A stretch of 64,000 nt of DNA from Salinicola endophyticus (GTDB taxonomy: Bacteria > Pseudomonadota > Gammaproteobacteria > Pseudomonadales > Halomonadaceae), in the NCBI RefSeq assembly GCF_040536835.1, contig NZ_CP159578.1:2790001-2854000 (forward strand), written 5' to 3'. The translations under genes were made by a program, and so were the position numbers. Of this stretch, positions 41,962-53,770 are shown one piece after another (the first letter of the stretch is position 1; each line of letters starts with the position of its first letter). A model generated the notes under the pieces. That model searched no databases and was not told the origin of the DNA. It was given only the letters and a program-made list of their open reading frames with translations.

Positions 41962-44799
41962 TCAGGCGTTGAAGGCGTCGTCGACCAGCTGGCTCTGTTG
42001 TGCCACATGGACCGACATGTAGCCCGCGGCAGGCGCGGCGGATGCCGGACGACCCGCGAACTTGAGGCTGTGGTCCAACCCTTCGCGCACCATGCTCGCC
42101 ACCAGGCGAAGATGATGCTGGCTCTGATACCAGGCGCCCTGGTTGAGCGGCTCTTCCTGACACCAGACGACCTGTTCCAGGTTCGGAAAGGCCTTGAGCG
42201 CATCGAACAGCTCTTCCTTGGGGAAGGGATAGAGCTGCTCGACACGAATGATCGCGGTATCGTCGCGCTGGTTCTCGGTGCGGTAGCTGGCGAGGTCGTA
42301 GTAGACTTTGCCCGAGCAGATGACTGCCCGCTTCACCGCCTTCGGATCGCGCTCGCCGACATCCGGGATGACCATCTGGAAGCGGCCGTCGGACAGCTCT
42401 TCCATGGTCGAGGTGGCATCTTTGTGCCGCAGCAGACTCTTGGGCGACATCACGATCAGCGGCTTACGCAGGGGACGGATCACCTGGCGTCGCAGCAGAT
42501 GGAAGATCTGCGCCGGGGTGGTCGGCACGCACACCTGCATGTTGTGCTCGGCGCACAGCTGCAGGAAGCGCTCGAGGCGCGCGGAGGAGTGCTCCGGCCC
42601 CTGGCCTTCGTAACCGTGCGGCAGCAGCAGCGTCAGCCCGCACAGGCGCGCCCACTTCGACTCGCCCGAGGAGATGAACTGGTCGACCACGACCTGGGCA
42701 CCGTTGAAGAAGTCCCCGAACTGGGCCTCCCAGATGATCAGCGCATTGGGCGTGGTGGTAGCGTAGCCGTACTCGAACGCCAGTACCGCCTCCTCCGAGA
42801 GGAAGGAGTCGTGGATGGTGAAGTTCGGCTGCCCTTCCTTGATGTGCTGCAGCGGAATGTAGGTCGAACCGTCTTCCTGGTTGTGGACCACGGCATGGCG
42901 GTGGGAGAAGGTCCCGCGGCCGGCGTCCTGGCCGGTCAGCCGTACCGGGTGGTCGGCGTCGACCAGGGTGGCGTAGGCCAGGGTCTCGGCAAAGCCCCAG
43001 TTGAGCGGCTGGTTACCGGCGAGCATCTTGCGACGCTCTTCGTAGACCCGTGATACCTGACGCTGAACCTCGACCCCATTGGGGATCTCGCTCATCTTCT
43101 GCGCCAGTTGGCGCAGGTGCTCGAGGTCGCAGCTGGTATCGGTGTCACCGCTCCACTCGTGGCCCAGATACGGCGTCCAGTCGACGAACAGGCCAGTGTT
43201 GGGCTGTTTCACCAGGGCGTTGGCCACGTGATTGCCGGCCAGCAGATCGTCGCGATACTGCTCGCCCATCTGCTTGGCCTGCTCTTCGGTGAGCACGCCC
43301 TCCTTGATCAGCTGCTCGACGTAGAGCGTGCGCGTCGACTTGTGCGACTTGATCTTGGCGTACATCAGCGGCTGGGTGCCGGAGGGCTCGTCGGCCTCGT
43401 TGTGACCGCGACGGCGGTAGCAGACCAGGTCGATGACCACGTCGCGCTTGAACGCCTTGCGATAATCCACCGCCACCTGGGTCGCGTGCAGCACCGCTTC
43501 CGGATCGTCACCGTTGACGTGGAAGATCGGCGCCTGAACCATCTTGGCGATGTCGGTGCAGTACTCGGTGGAGCGCGCGTCATCGGCACGCGAGGTGGTG
43601 AACCCGACCTGGTTGTTGATCACGATGTGCAGCGTGCCGCCGGTCTTGTAGCCGCGGGTCTGCGACATCTGGAAGGTCTCCATGACCACGCCCTGACCGG
43701 CAAAGGCGGCGTCGCCGTGGATCACCACCGGCAGCACCTGCTCGCCGTCGACGTCGTCGCGACGATCCTGGCGCGCCCGCACCGACCCCTCGACCACCGG
43801 GGAGACGATCTCCAGATGGGAGGGGTTGAAAGCCAGCGCCAGGTGCACCTCGCCGCCAGGGGTCATGACGTTGGAGCTGAAACCCTGGTGATACTTGACG
43901 TCACCGGAACCGCGCTCGAGCCGCTTCTTGCCGTCGAACTCGTCGATCAGCTCCGACGGGCTCTTGCCGAGAATATTGACCAGCAGGTTGAGGCGGCCGC
44001 GGTGGGCCATGCCGATGACCACTTCCTTGACGCCGTAGGTGCCGCTGCGCTGGATCACCTCGTCCATCATCGGAATGAAGGACTCGCCACCTTCCAGCCC
44101 GAAGCGCTTGGTGCCCGGATACTTGGAAGCCAGGTAGCTCTCCAACCCTTCGGCGGCGGTGAGCCGCTCGAGCAGATGCTCGCGATCGCTCTGGCTGTAC
44201 TTGGGCTTGGAGCGCACCGACTCGAAACGCTGCTGCAGCCAGCGTTTCTCCTCGGTGTTGACGATGTGCATGAACTCACAGCCGATCGACCGGCAGTAGG
44301 TCTGATCCAACGCCTCGACGATCTCCTTGAGCGGCGCCTCGTCCTTGCCCAGGAAGAACGAACCGGTCTGGAACACGGTCTTCATGTCGGCCTGGGTGAG
44401 GTCGTGGAAGGAGAGATCGAGGTCGGGCACGGTCTCGGCCTGGCGCAGACCGAGAGGGTCGATGTCGGCGCGCTGGTGGCCGCGGAAGCGGTAGGCGTTG
44501 ATCAGCTGCAGTACCTTGACCTGCTTGCGATTCTCGCTGCTGCCGGCGGTGCTGGGGGCGGCCTGCCCGGGACGACGCTCACGCGCCAGCTGGTAGAACT
44601 GCTCCCGGATGGGGCTCAGGGGGACATCATGAGCGGGGGTACCTTCCAACCGGGGCAACTGATCGAAGGCCTGGCGCCACTCGTCGGGGACAGTCGAGGG
44701 ATCGTTCAGATACTGCTCGTAGAGCGCTTCCACGTAGTGAGCGTTACCGCCGCTCATGTGGGAAGTGCGCCACATCAACTCCATTATGCCTTCTTGCAT
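41962..44799 (-). CDS. sucA: 2-oxoglutarate dehydrogenase E1 component
   Basis: The 945-residue ThDP enzyme begins MQEGIMELMWRTSHMSGGNAHYVEALYEQYL, as in Pseudomonas SucA. It has TYCRSIGCEFMHIVN, GMAHRGRLNLLVNILGKSP, the ThDP motif GDAAFAGQGVVMETFQMSQTRGYKTGGTLHIVINNQVGFTT, GQDAGRGTFSHRHAV and LLPHGYEGQGPEHSSARLERFLQL. It decarboxylates 2-oxoglutarate and loads SucB. An in-frame GTG at 44856 with a GGAG site would add 19 non-conserved residues; I prefer 44799 on homology. Two hairpins separate it from sdhB. Confidence 0.95.
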   Translation of the reverse strand: MQEGIMELMWRTSHMSGGNAHYVEALYEQYLNDPSTVPDEWRQAFDQLPRLEGTPAHDVPLSPIREQFYQLARERRPGQAAPSTAGSSENRKQVKVLQLINAYRFRGHQRADIDPLGLRQAETVPDLDLSFHDLTQADMKTVFQTGSFFLGKDEAPLKEIVEALDQTYCRSIGCEFMHIVNTEEKRWLQQRFESVRSKPKYSQSDREHLLERLTAAEGLESYLASKYPGTKRFGLEGGESFIPMMDEVIQRSGTYGVKEVVIGMAHRGRLNLLVNILGKSPSELIDEFDGKKRLERGSGDVKYHQGFSSNVMTPGGEVHLALAFNPSHLEIVSPVVEGSVRARQDRRDDVDGEQVLPVVIHGDAAFAGQGVVMETFQMSQTRGYKTGGTLHIVINNQVGFTTSRADDARSTEYCTDIAKMVQAPIFHVNGDDPEAVLHATQVAVDYRKAFKRDVVIDLVCYRRRGHNEADEPSGTQPLMYAKIKSHKSTRTLYVEQLIKEGVLTEEQAKQMGEQYRDDLLAGNHVANALVKQPNTGLFVDWTPYLGHEWSGDTDTSCDLEHLRQLAQKMSEIPNGVEVQRQVSRVYEERRKMLAGNQPLNWGFAETLAYATLVDADHPVRLTGQDAGRGTFSHRHAVVHNQEDGSTYIPLQHIKEGQPNFTIHDSFLSEEAVLAFEYGYATTTPNALIIWEAQFGDFFNGAQVVVDQFISSGESKWARLCGLTLLLPHGYEGQGPEHSSARLERFLQLCAEHNMQVCVPTTPAQIFHLLRRQVIRPLRKPLIVMSPKSLLRHKDATSTMEELSDGRFQMVIPDVGERDPKAVKRAVICSGKVYYDLASYRTENQRDDTAIIRVEQLYPFPKEELFDALKAFPNLEQVVWCQEEPLNQGAWYQSQHHLRLVASMVREGLDHSLKFAGRPASAAPAAGYMSVHVAQQSQLVDDAFNA

Positions 44800-44927
44800 A
44801 TCTCGTTCACCCTGCACTGATGGGGTGTTGTCGGCGCCGGTCGCGATCTGCGTCACGGCGTCACTCCGTCACCGTCGCGAGACGGCGTTACGACCATGTA
44901 GGCGAAGCGGCGTCATGATCGTTAAAA

Positions 44928-44948
44928 GCCGGTGCACGAGGCACCGGC
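44928..44948 (-). terminator. Intrinsic terminator/attenuator between sdhB and sucA
   Basis: Perfect 8-bp stem GCCGGTGC / GCACCGGC with a 5-nt loop, followed on the minus strand by TTTTAACG. It could stop part of the sdhCDAB transcript before sucA. Confidence 0.75.
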
Positions 44949-44968
44949 CAGCATTCTGATAGTCGGCT

Positions 44969-44993
44969 CGACTGCGACACCGTGTCGCAGTCG
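44969..44993 (-). other. Second strong hairpin after sdhB
   Basis: Perfect 11-bp stem CGACTGCGACA / TGTCGCAGTCG with a 3-nt loop, 20 bp upstream (in transcript order) of the terminator-like hairpin. No T-run. It may block 3' exonucleases on sdh mRNA. Confidence 0.7.
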
Positions 44994-45058
44994 GCGAGCG
45001 CGGCACATGATAACAAGCCGCGCGCTACGATTTAAGTCGTAGATGCCCGCACCCACAC

Positions 45059-45769
45059 TCAGGTGGCGTTGGACAGCAGCATTTCCCGAATCTTGCCGAT
45101 GGCCCGGGTCGGGTTGAGACCCTTGGGACACACCGAGACGCAGTTCATGATGCCGCGGCAACGGAACAGGCTGAACGGGTCCTCGAGCTCGGCCAGACGC
45201 GCCTGGGTGGCGTTGTCACGCGAGTCGGCGAGGAAACGATAGGCCTGCAGCAGGCCGGCCGGGCCGACGAACTTGTCCGGGTTCCACCAGAACGACGGGC
45301 ACGAGGTCGAGCAGCAGGCGCACAGGATGCACTCGTAGAGGCCGTCGAGCTTGTCGCGCTCCTCCGGCGACTGCAGTCGCTCGATCGCCGGTGCTGCGGT
45401 GTCGTTCTGCAGATACGGCTGCATGCGCTCGTACTGCTTGTAGAACAGCCCCATGTCGACCACCAGATCGCGCATGACCGGCAGTCCGGGCAGCGGGCGC
45501 AGCACCAGCTTGTTGTCCTTGACCACCTCGGACAGTGCGGTGATGCAGGCCAGACCATTCTTGCCGTTCATGTTCATGCCGTCGGAGCCGCAGACCCCCT
45601 CGCGGCAGCTGCGACGAAAGGCCAGCGAGCTGTCCTGATCCTTGATCATGGTCAGCACGTTGAGAACCATCAGATCACGCCCCTGGGTGTCGATCTGGAA
45701 CTCCTGCATATAGGGCGCGGAGTCGGTCTCGGGGTTGTAGCGGTAAACGGAAACCTGAAGACTGGACAT
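45059..45769 (-). CDS. sdhB: Succinate dehydrogenase iron-sulfur subunit
   Basis: The 236-residue subunit has three Fe-S clusters. The [2Fe-2S] is in SCREGVCGSDGMNMNGKNGLAC, the [4Fe-4S] in CILCACCSTSCPSFWWNPDKF, and the [3Fe-4S] in CRGIMNCVSVCPKGLNP. It passes electrons from SdhA to ubiquinone at the inner membrane. ATG 45769 is chosen because GAGGGGG lies 9 nt upstream; the in-frame TTG at 45778 overlaps that site. It starts 14 bp after sdhA. Confidence 0.97.
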   Translation of the reverse strand: MSSLQVSVYRYNPETDSAPYMQEFQIDTQGRDLMVLNVLTMIKDQDSSLAFRRSCREGVCGSDGMNMNGKNGLACITALSEVVKDNKLVLRPLPGLPVMRDLVVDMGLFYKQYERMQPYLQNDTAAPAIERLQSPEERDKLDGLYECILCACCSTSCPSFWWNPDKFVGPAGLLQAYRFLADSRDNATQARLAELEDPFSLFRCRGIMNCVSVCPKGLNPTRAIGKIREMLLSNAT

Positions 45770-45783
45770 GAGTGACAACCCCC

Positions 45784-47556
45784 TCAGTAGGTACGGATTT
45801 TCGGCTCGAAGGTATCGACCGTCTTCGGCGTGAAGTTGACCTCACGCTTGGTCACGCGCTTGTCGCCCGGATGGAACAGCGAGTGCTTGAGCCAGTTGAC
45901 GTCGTCACGATCCGGATAGTCGTAGCGCGAGTGAGCACCGCGGCTCTCCTTGCGCTCCAGCGCCGCGATGGCGGTCGCTTCGGCCACCTCGAGCAGGTTG
46001 TCGAGCTCCAGCGCTTCGACTCGCGCGGTGTTGAAGGCGTTGGACTTGTCACTCAGGTGCGCTTCGGCGATACGCCCGCGCAGCTCGGCCAGCTTGCTCA
46101 CGCCCTCCTGCATGTTGTCCTCCTGACGGAAGACCCCGAAAGCGTTCTGCATGGTGCTCTGCAGCTCGGCCTTGAGCTCGGAGACCGACTCGCCGCCGCT
46201 GGACTCGTTCCAGCGCGACAGGCGCGCCATGGCGCTGTCGACGTCCGACTGCGAGGCGTCGAGGTAGTCGATGCCCTCGTTGAGCGCCTTCTCGATGTAG
46301 ATGCCCGCAGCGCGACCGAAGACCACCAGGTCGAGGAGCGAGTTGCCGCCCAGACGGTTGGCGCCGTGAACCGAGACACAGGCCGCCTCGCCACACGCGA
46401 ACAGACCATTGATGATGGCGTCGTTGCCGTCCTTGTCCTGGGTCAGCGCCTGACCGTGAACGTTGGTCGGGATACCGCCCATCATGTAGTGGCAAGTCGG
46501 GGTGACCGGGATCGGCTCCTTGACCGGATCGACGTGAGCGAAGGTCTTGGAGAGCTCGACGATGCCCGGCAGGCGCTTCATCAGCACCTCTTCGCCCAGG
46601 TGGTCGAGCTTGAGCATGACGTGGTCGGCATTCTCGCCGCAGCCGCGCCCTTCCAGCACTTCCATGACCATGGCACGGGCGACCACGTCACGGCCGGCGA
46701 GGTCCTTGGCGTTGGGCGCGTAGCGCTCCATGAAACGCTCGCCATCCTTGTTGATCAGGTAGCCGCCCTCGCCACGACAGCCCTCGGTCACCAGACAGCC
46801 GGCACCGTGGATGCCGGTCGGGTGGAACTGCCACATCTCGATGTCCTGCACCGGGAAGCCGGCGCGCAGCGCCATGCCGATACCGTCACCGGTGTTGATC
46901 AGGGCGTTGGTGGTGGAGGCGTAGATACGGCCTGCACCGCCGGTGGCCAGCACGGTGGCCTTGGACTTGACGTGCACCACTTCGCCGGTCTCGATGCACA
47001 GCGCGATGCAGCCGACCACGTCGCCGTTGGCATTCTTGACCAGGTCGATGGCGTACCACTCGTCGAGGAACACCGTGTTGTTCTTCAGGTTGTTCTGGTA
47101 CAGCGTGTGCAGCAGCGCGTGGCCGGTACGGTCGGCCGCGGCACAGGTACGTGCCGCCTGGCCGCCCTTGCCGAAATCCTTGGACTGACCGCCGAACGGA
47201 CGCTGGTAGATGCGGCCGTTGTCGAAGCGCGAGAATGGCAGCCCCATGTGCTCGAGTTCGAAGACCGCCTTGGGGCCTTCGGTGCACATGTACTCGGCGG
47301 CGTCCTGGTCGGTGATGTAGTCACCGCCCTTGACGGTGTCGTACATGTGCCAGCGCCAGTCGTCGTTGGGGTCGGCGGAGGCGATGGCGCAGGTGATGCC
47401 ACCCTGGGCCGAGACCGTGTGCGAGCGGGTCGGGAAGACCTTCGACAGCACCGCCGTCTTCTTGCCGGACTTGGCCAGCTCGAGCGCCGCGCGCAGGCCG
47501 GAACCGCCACCGCCGATGATGATGGCGTCGAATGTCAGGTTTCGCATGGTAGACAT
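45784..47556 (-). CDS. sdhA: Succinate dehydrogenase flavoprotein subunit
   Basis: The 590-residue flavoprotein has an FAD Rossmann motif ([24 protein letters not shown]) and the covalent FAD His in [18 protein letters not shown]. Other motifs are [69 protein letters not shown] and [20 protein letters not shown]. It oxidises succinate to fumarate. It sits between sdhD (3 bp) and sdhB, and GGGGAG precedes the ATG. Confidence 0.98.
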   Translation of the reverse strand: MSTMRNLTFDAIIIGGGGSGLRAALELAKSGKKTAVLSKVFPTRSHTVSAQGGITCAIASADPNDDWRWHMYDTVKGGDYITDQDAAEYMCTEGPKAVFELEHMGLPFSRFDNGRIYQRPFGGQSKDFGKGGQAARTCAAADRTGHALLHTLYQNNLKNNTVFLDEWYAIDLVKNANGDVVGCIALCIETGEVVHVKSKATVLATGGAGRIYASTTNALINTGDGIGMALRAGFPVQDIEMWQFHPTGIHGAGCLVTEGCRGEGGYLINKDGERFMERYAPNAKDLAGRDVVARAMVMEVLEGRGCGENADHVMLKLDHLGEEVLMKRLPGIVELSKTFAHVDPVKEPIPVTPTCHYMMGGIPTNVHGQALTQDKDGNDAIINGLFACGEAACVSVHGANRLGGNSLLDLVVFGRAAGIYIEKALNEGIDYLDASQSDVDSAMARLSRWNESSGGESVSELKAELQSTMQNAFGVFRQEDNMQEGVSKLAELRGRIAEAHLSDKSNAFNTARVEALELDNLLEVAEATAIAALERKESRGAHSRYDYPDRDDVNWLKHSLFHPGDKRVTKREVNFTPKTVDTFEPKIRTY

Positions 47557-47559
47557 GGA

Positions 47560-47907
47560 TCAGGCTCCCCAGAGGACTTGTACGCCCCACACCAGAAAAA
47601 CGAAGATGGCGAGAATCACGACGGCCTGGAAACCGAAACGTGCGCCGGTGTGCTTGAGGTAGTCGGTGGAGATGGTCCACAGACCGACCCAGGCGTGTGC
47701 GGCCATCGAGATGAAGGCCAGCAGCGAGAAGATACGCATCCAGGTCTGCGCGAACAGCCCGCTCCAGGTGACGTAATCGAGGTGGGGGTGGAACAGCAGA
47801 TAGGCGACCAAAAACAGCGCATAGACCGCCAGGACGAGCGCCGAGACGCGCTGGATCAGCCAGTCGGAGAGGCCGCTGCGACCGAGATTCGTGATGTTGG
47901 TTACCAT
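47560..47907 (-). CDS. sdhD: Succinate dehydrogenase membrane anchor SdhD
   Basis: The 115-residue protein has three helices (SDWLIQRVSALVLAVYALFLVAYLLF, AFISMAAHAWVGLWTISTDYL, GFQAVVILAIFVFLVWGVQVLWG). QRVSALVLAVY and the haem-region HAWVGLW are typical of SdhD. It anchors SdhAB and binds haem b and quinone. It overlaps sdhC by 7 nt. Confidence 0.94.
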   Translation of the reverse strand: MVTNITNLGRSGLSDWLIQRVSALVLAVYALFLVAYLLFHPHLDYVTWSGLFAQTWMRIFSLLAFISMAAHAWVGLWTISTDYLKHTGARFGFQAVVILAIFVFLVWGVQVLWGA

Positions 47908-48278
47908 ACCCAGACTCCTGCCAGGACCACCAGAACGGCACTGATCACGACCGTGATCTGCGCCTTACGCGTACCGCCTTCGAGATCGACGCCGTAGCCA
48001 GCGTCCATCAGCAGGTGCTTGATACCGGCCACGAAGTGGAATCCGAGCGCCGAGAGCAGGCCCCAGGCGACCAGCTTGGCCAGTACGTTGTGCGCCAGCA
48101 CATCGCTCACTGTCTCGAACCCCTGCGGCGAGGAGAGCGACTTATCCAGGGCCCAGAAGCCGAAGATCAGCCCGACGAACAGAATGACGCCGGTGACGCG
48201 GTGAGTGATGGAGGTCAGTGCGGGGAGTGGAAAGTGGATGGTAGACAGGTCGAGGTTTACTGGACGTTTGCTATTCAC
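47901..48278 (-). CDS. sdhC: Succinate dehydrogenase cytochrome b556 subunit SdhC
   Basis: The 125-residue first subunit starts NSKRPVNLDLSTIHFPLPALTSITHRVTGVILFVGLIFGFWAL, the SdhC signature. The haem His motif is in HFVAGIKHLLMDAGYGVDLEGG, and three membrane helices are visible. It is the promoter-proximal gene of the nine-gene sdhCDAB-sucAB-lpd-sucCD operon. Confidence 0.95.
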   Translation of the reverse strand: MNSKRPVNLDLSTIHFPLPALTSITHRVTGVILFVGLIFGFWALDKSLSSPQGFETVSDVLAHNVLAKLVAWGLLSALGFHFVAGIKHLLMDAGYGVDLEGGTRKAQITVVISAVLVVLAGVWVW

Positions 48279-48413
48279 GGCTGTTCAACACTCTCTTGAC
48301 CCAGACGGGTCTGGCCCGTTTGGGCTGTGGTTTTTAGAAGCAGGATCTCGGTCGCGGAACGGGTTTCCCTGCGGCCCAGGCCGAGCTGACGATGCCATAT
48401 CGCGCGGGAGATG

Positions 48414-48442
48414 ATTATAGGGTTTGAGGGCCGGCATGACAA
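48414..48442 (-). promoter_or_regulatory. Sigma-70 promoter of the sdh-suc operon
   Basis: On the minus strand TTGTCA (48442-48437) and TATAAT (48419-48414) are exactly 17 bp apart. The leader of about 130 nt to sdhC contains the inverted repeat CCAGACGGGTCTGG (48301-48314), a possible control site. Confidence 0.8.
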
Positions 48443-48800
48443 ACGGCTACAACTTTGGTCATGCCCAGAACGACCCCTGACTGCCTGCCCGCGGCAGCCC
48501 CCAGAAACACCGCCACTGGCGCCATCCCCCCTTTCTCAGCGGAGGGTCGCGGACGCCACGGCGACACCCAGGGCGTCAGCGACTACACTCCAGATCCCGA
48601 CCGCAAAAAGATGCAGCGCGGACTCTTTCGCCGGCCGCCCCGGCAGAGTCGGACCCGACCGAGGCGGCTCTACCTGTATCAGTATAGCGACAATCCTGGC
48701 CGTGTCCGGCATCTCGCCGCGACACACGGCACGCCAGCCTCACTTCGAAGGCCGGCGCGCCCGGCAGAGGCAGATCACGAGACGCATCGACCGAGCAAAG

Positions 48801-48844
48801 TGTCGACAACGCGCGACTCCGCGTAAACTGTCGACAATGCGCGA
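48801..48844 (+). repeat. Duplicated 16-bp element with TGTCGACA palindromes upstream of gltA
   Basis: TGTCGACAACGCGCGA (48801) and TGTCGACAATGCGCGA (48829) differ by one base and start 28 bp apart. Each begins with the perfect palindrome TGTCGACA. They lie 40-85 bp upstream of the gltA -35 box, a normal place for activator or repressor sites. The rest of the 48443-48800 gap shows no gene. Confidence 0.7.
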
Positions 48845-48884
48845 ACCTGCATATAGAAGCTGTTGTCAAAGCCACTTGGGCGAA

Positions 48885-48912
48885 TTGACAAACCTTCGCG
48901 GAAACCTATAGT
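48885..48912 (+). promoter_or_regulatory. Sigma-70 promoter of gltA
   Basis: Consensus TTGACA (48885-48890) and TATAGT (48907-48912), 16 bp apart, about 65 bp before the gltA start. Confidence 0.82.
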
Positions 48913-48979
48913 GGGCGAACTATTTTTTGCCCGCATAGCAGGAAAGACAAAGGGTTATGTCACGATAGGGAGGCCTTAC

Positions 48980-50269
<1,290 letters not shown>

Positions 50270-50316
50270 CCCCGGCCGGCGCCGGGGCCGCCGGCCCTGG
50301 CGCCACCACTACCCAT

Positions 50317-50344
50317 ACCGCCGATACCATCGGCGGTTTTTTTT
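50317..50344 (+). terminator. Intrinsic terminator of gltA
   Basis: Perfect 9-bp stem ACCGCCGAT / ATCGGCGGT with a 3-nt loop, followed directly by a run of T, 48 bp after the gltA stop. Confidence 0.95.
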
Positions 50345-50655
50345 GGCCGCAGCAGATGTCCACACATTCTGTGGATAAGCCTGTTAAAAACCTACAAATA
50401 ATGTCACCCAGGCCCCCAGACAGGCGCCCTGAAGACAGATTGTTCAAATTTTGACCAATCTTAAGGTTTTGATTTAAAAGAAAAAAACAGGATATATACG
50501 CATTTCAGCCACTTGCCCGCAGGAGCCAGGGCGGCAGCGGAGCGCAGTGGACAATCAATCACGTTGTCAAGCGTTTTGGATCGATCGAAAAGAGTTATCA
50601 ACAGCCAGCCATGCAGGTTGACGGTCGAAAGAGAGCAGGAGAAGAGAAGTAGAAG
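50345..50655. other. AT-rich intergenic region with DnaA-box-like sequences
   Basis: Contains TGTGGATAA (50370-50378, an exact DnaA-box on the minus strand) and TTATCAACA (50595-50603, one mismatch), either side of an AT-rich stretch at about 50440-50510. No gene supported. It may simply be the downstream region of the tRNA transcript. Confidence 0.4.
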
Positions 50656-50731
50656 TGGCGTCCCATAGGGGGTTCGAACCCCTGTTACCGCCGTGAAAGG
50701 GCGGTGTCCTGGACCACTAGACGAATGGGAC
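50656..50731 (-). tRNA. tRNA-Glu (anticodon TTC)
   Basis: 76 nt on the minus strand. The acceptor stem GTCCCAT / ATGGGAC with discriminator G and encoded CCA closes the cloverleaf. The anticodon loop is CCTTTCACGG-like with TTC, and the T-loop is GGTTCGAACC. It fits bacterial tRNA-Glu closely and lies just upstream of gltX, which charges it. Confidence 0.97.
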
Positions 50732-50761
50732 GCAAAAATGCGACGTCGGTCGCGAGTTCCT

Positions 50762-50837
50762 TGGTGGAGCCTAGCGGGATCGAACCGCTGACCTCGACAC
50801 TGCCAGTGTCGCGCTCTCCCAGCTGAGCTAAGGCCCC
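50762..50837 (-). tRNA. tRNA-Ala (anticodon GGC)
   Basis: 76 nt on the minus strand. The acceptor stem GGGGCCT / AGGCTCC carries the G3-T70 identity pair of tRNA-Ala, with discriminator A and encoded CCA. The anticodon stem-loop CGACA-CTGGCAG-TGTCG gives GGC. It is 30 bp upstream of tRNA-Glu in transcript order, so both probably share one transcript. Confidence 0.97.
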
Positions 50838-50924
50838 GTCTCAGGAACGGGGCGAACTATACGGGTATCTAACTGATCCGTCAACACTTTATTTAAGCGT
50901 CGACGGATCCGTTCAAGCCTCTCC

Positions 50925-52403
<1,479 letters not shown>

Positions 52404-52804
52404 GAATCCAATCCGTTGATGAAAGAGCAGGCCTGGGCCTGTGAAGATGCCCCACGCGACTCGCGCGAGGGCCTCCCGACGCCCCCTAGTATACGCGCCC
52501 TCATTGGCTACCTGCAGGCCCAAGCGTTCACGGCGACGCGGGTAAACTTCGACACAAATTGTTCAAGTGGAACGAAAGGCACTAAGATTCATTATCGTGC
52601 AGAACGATTGCCCTGCCCCTAGCGTCTCGTCCAACGCACGGCCAAGGCGATCCGAGACTTTCCGGCAACCACTCGACAGCCTGAATTTCTCTTACATTCC
52701 GACACGTTACGATAAATGTCGAGAACGTCGTTCCAACCAACCCGAAACAAACTTCGGTGATGAGTGGATATGCTAACGCATCATTATGCAGGCGAGATGG
52801 ACGG
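52404..52804. other. Divergent intergenic region gltX / XRE regulator
   Basis: No gene supported. TGATG and CATCA form a small inverted repeat around 52757-52786, close to the XRE start, and could be an autoregulatory site. The region should contain promoters for both flanking genes. Confidence 0.4.
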
Positions 52805-53422
52805 ATGGACGGGCTAGGACCAAGAATCAAACAACTTCGACTCCAGGCCGGACTGAGCAAAGCCGCATTGGCGCGCCGGGTCGGCGTTTCTGACGTCACG
52901 ATCTCCTACTGGGAATCCGGTACCATCAAGCAGATCGGGCATGCACGCCTGGTCGCCCTCACCTCTGCGCTCGACTGCTCGATTCGTCAATTGCTCGACG
53001 ACGACTCCCTGAACGCCCTGGCGGTGGATGCCCCGGCCAAGCCACAAGGGATGCTGGCGCTGCGCTCGCGCGTTTGCGCCCCCTGGGAAGCCGCCGCCGG
53101 CAGCGACGAGCTCGGCGCCGAGCTGTCGACGGCTCAGTTGCTGACGCGCGACTGCTTCCTGGTCACTCCCGCCGAGGGTGAAACCTTCGACTTTCTCTAT
53201 GAGGGTGATCTGGCAGCGGTGCATCCGAGTGAGCGTTTTCAGCAGGATGGGCTCTATCTGATCGAGCGTGAGGGACGCCTGCAGATCCAGTATCTCGAGC
53301 GCCTCACCTCAGGACGCATCCGCGTCAGTGGCGAGCAGCTCCAGAGCGTCAGCGTAGAGAACATGCGCACCCCGCCATTCCGCGTCGTGGGCTACCTGCG
53401 CGCACGCTGGAGCCGTCAGTGA
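52805..53422 (+). CDS. XRE-family regulator with S24-like C-terminal domain
   Basis: The 205-residue protein has an N-terminal Cro/CI-type HTH (GLGPRIKQLRLQAGLSKAALARRVGVSDVTISYWESG, residues 4-60). The C-terminal half (residues about 110-200) has the layout of LexA/CI S24 domains: FDFLYEGDLAAVHPSERFQQDGLYLIEREGRLQIQYLERL. The serine of the autocleavage dyad is not seen before the YEGD strand, so it probably does not self-cleave. I chose ATG 52805 just before the HTH; an earlier ATG at 52757 is possible. No phage genes are nearby, so the target is unknown. Confidence 0.75.
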   Translation: MDGLGPRIKQLRLQAGLSKAALARRVGVSDVTISYWESGTIKQIGHARLVALTSALDCSIRQLLDDDSLNALAVDAPAKPQGMLALRSRVCAPWEAAAGSDELGAELSTAQLLTRDCFLVTPAEGETFDFLYEGDLAAVHPSERFQQDGLYLIEREGRLQIQYLERLTSGRIRVSGEQLQSVSVENMRTPPFRVVGYLRARWSRQ

Positions 53423-53770
53423 CGACTCGCGCCGACTACGAGCGCGACCCGCTACTCGTCGCGCTCTGTAGGGTTTAAAACGAAGACTCTGCTGGTTTGA
53501 ACCGAGTCTTGTTGTTCTAAACTGCGTGCTGTCGCCCCACGCCGAGTCCTGTCGAGACATCGTTCGGGCCATCCGGTGCCGCGCTCGCGGCCCGATGGCA
53601 TCCGCCCTACGCTTGCACCATGCGCTGCGCAATGCCATCTCGGCATGCCACAGCACAGTAACTTGCCGCCCCGCCGCCACTGCAACAATTAAGACTAAAG
53701 TCGCATTTCGCTGCGTTTTCCCGTTAGACTCCTAACGGCACTCTGGATAATCCCGATGAGGAGACGAACA
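53423..53770. other. Intergenic region after the XRE gene
   Basis: No gene supported. AAGACTC (53483-53489) and GAGTCTT (53504-53510) can pair across 14 nt and are followed by GTTGTTCT, a weak terminator candidate for the XRE gene. Confidence 0.4.

Noticed and set aside
50656..50837. tRNA genes as an integration site for the aromatics island
   Set aside because: The island ends at about 36230, over 14 kb away, with conserved TCA genes between. No integrase gene and no repeat of a tRNA 3' end were seen.
52805..53422. Prophage immunity region
   Set aside because: Only the repressor-like gene is present; no integrase, antirepressor, replication or structural phage genes are nearby.
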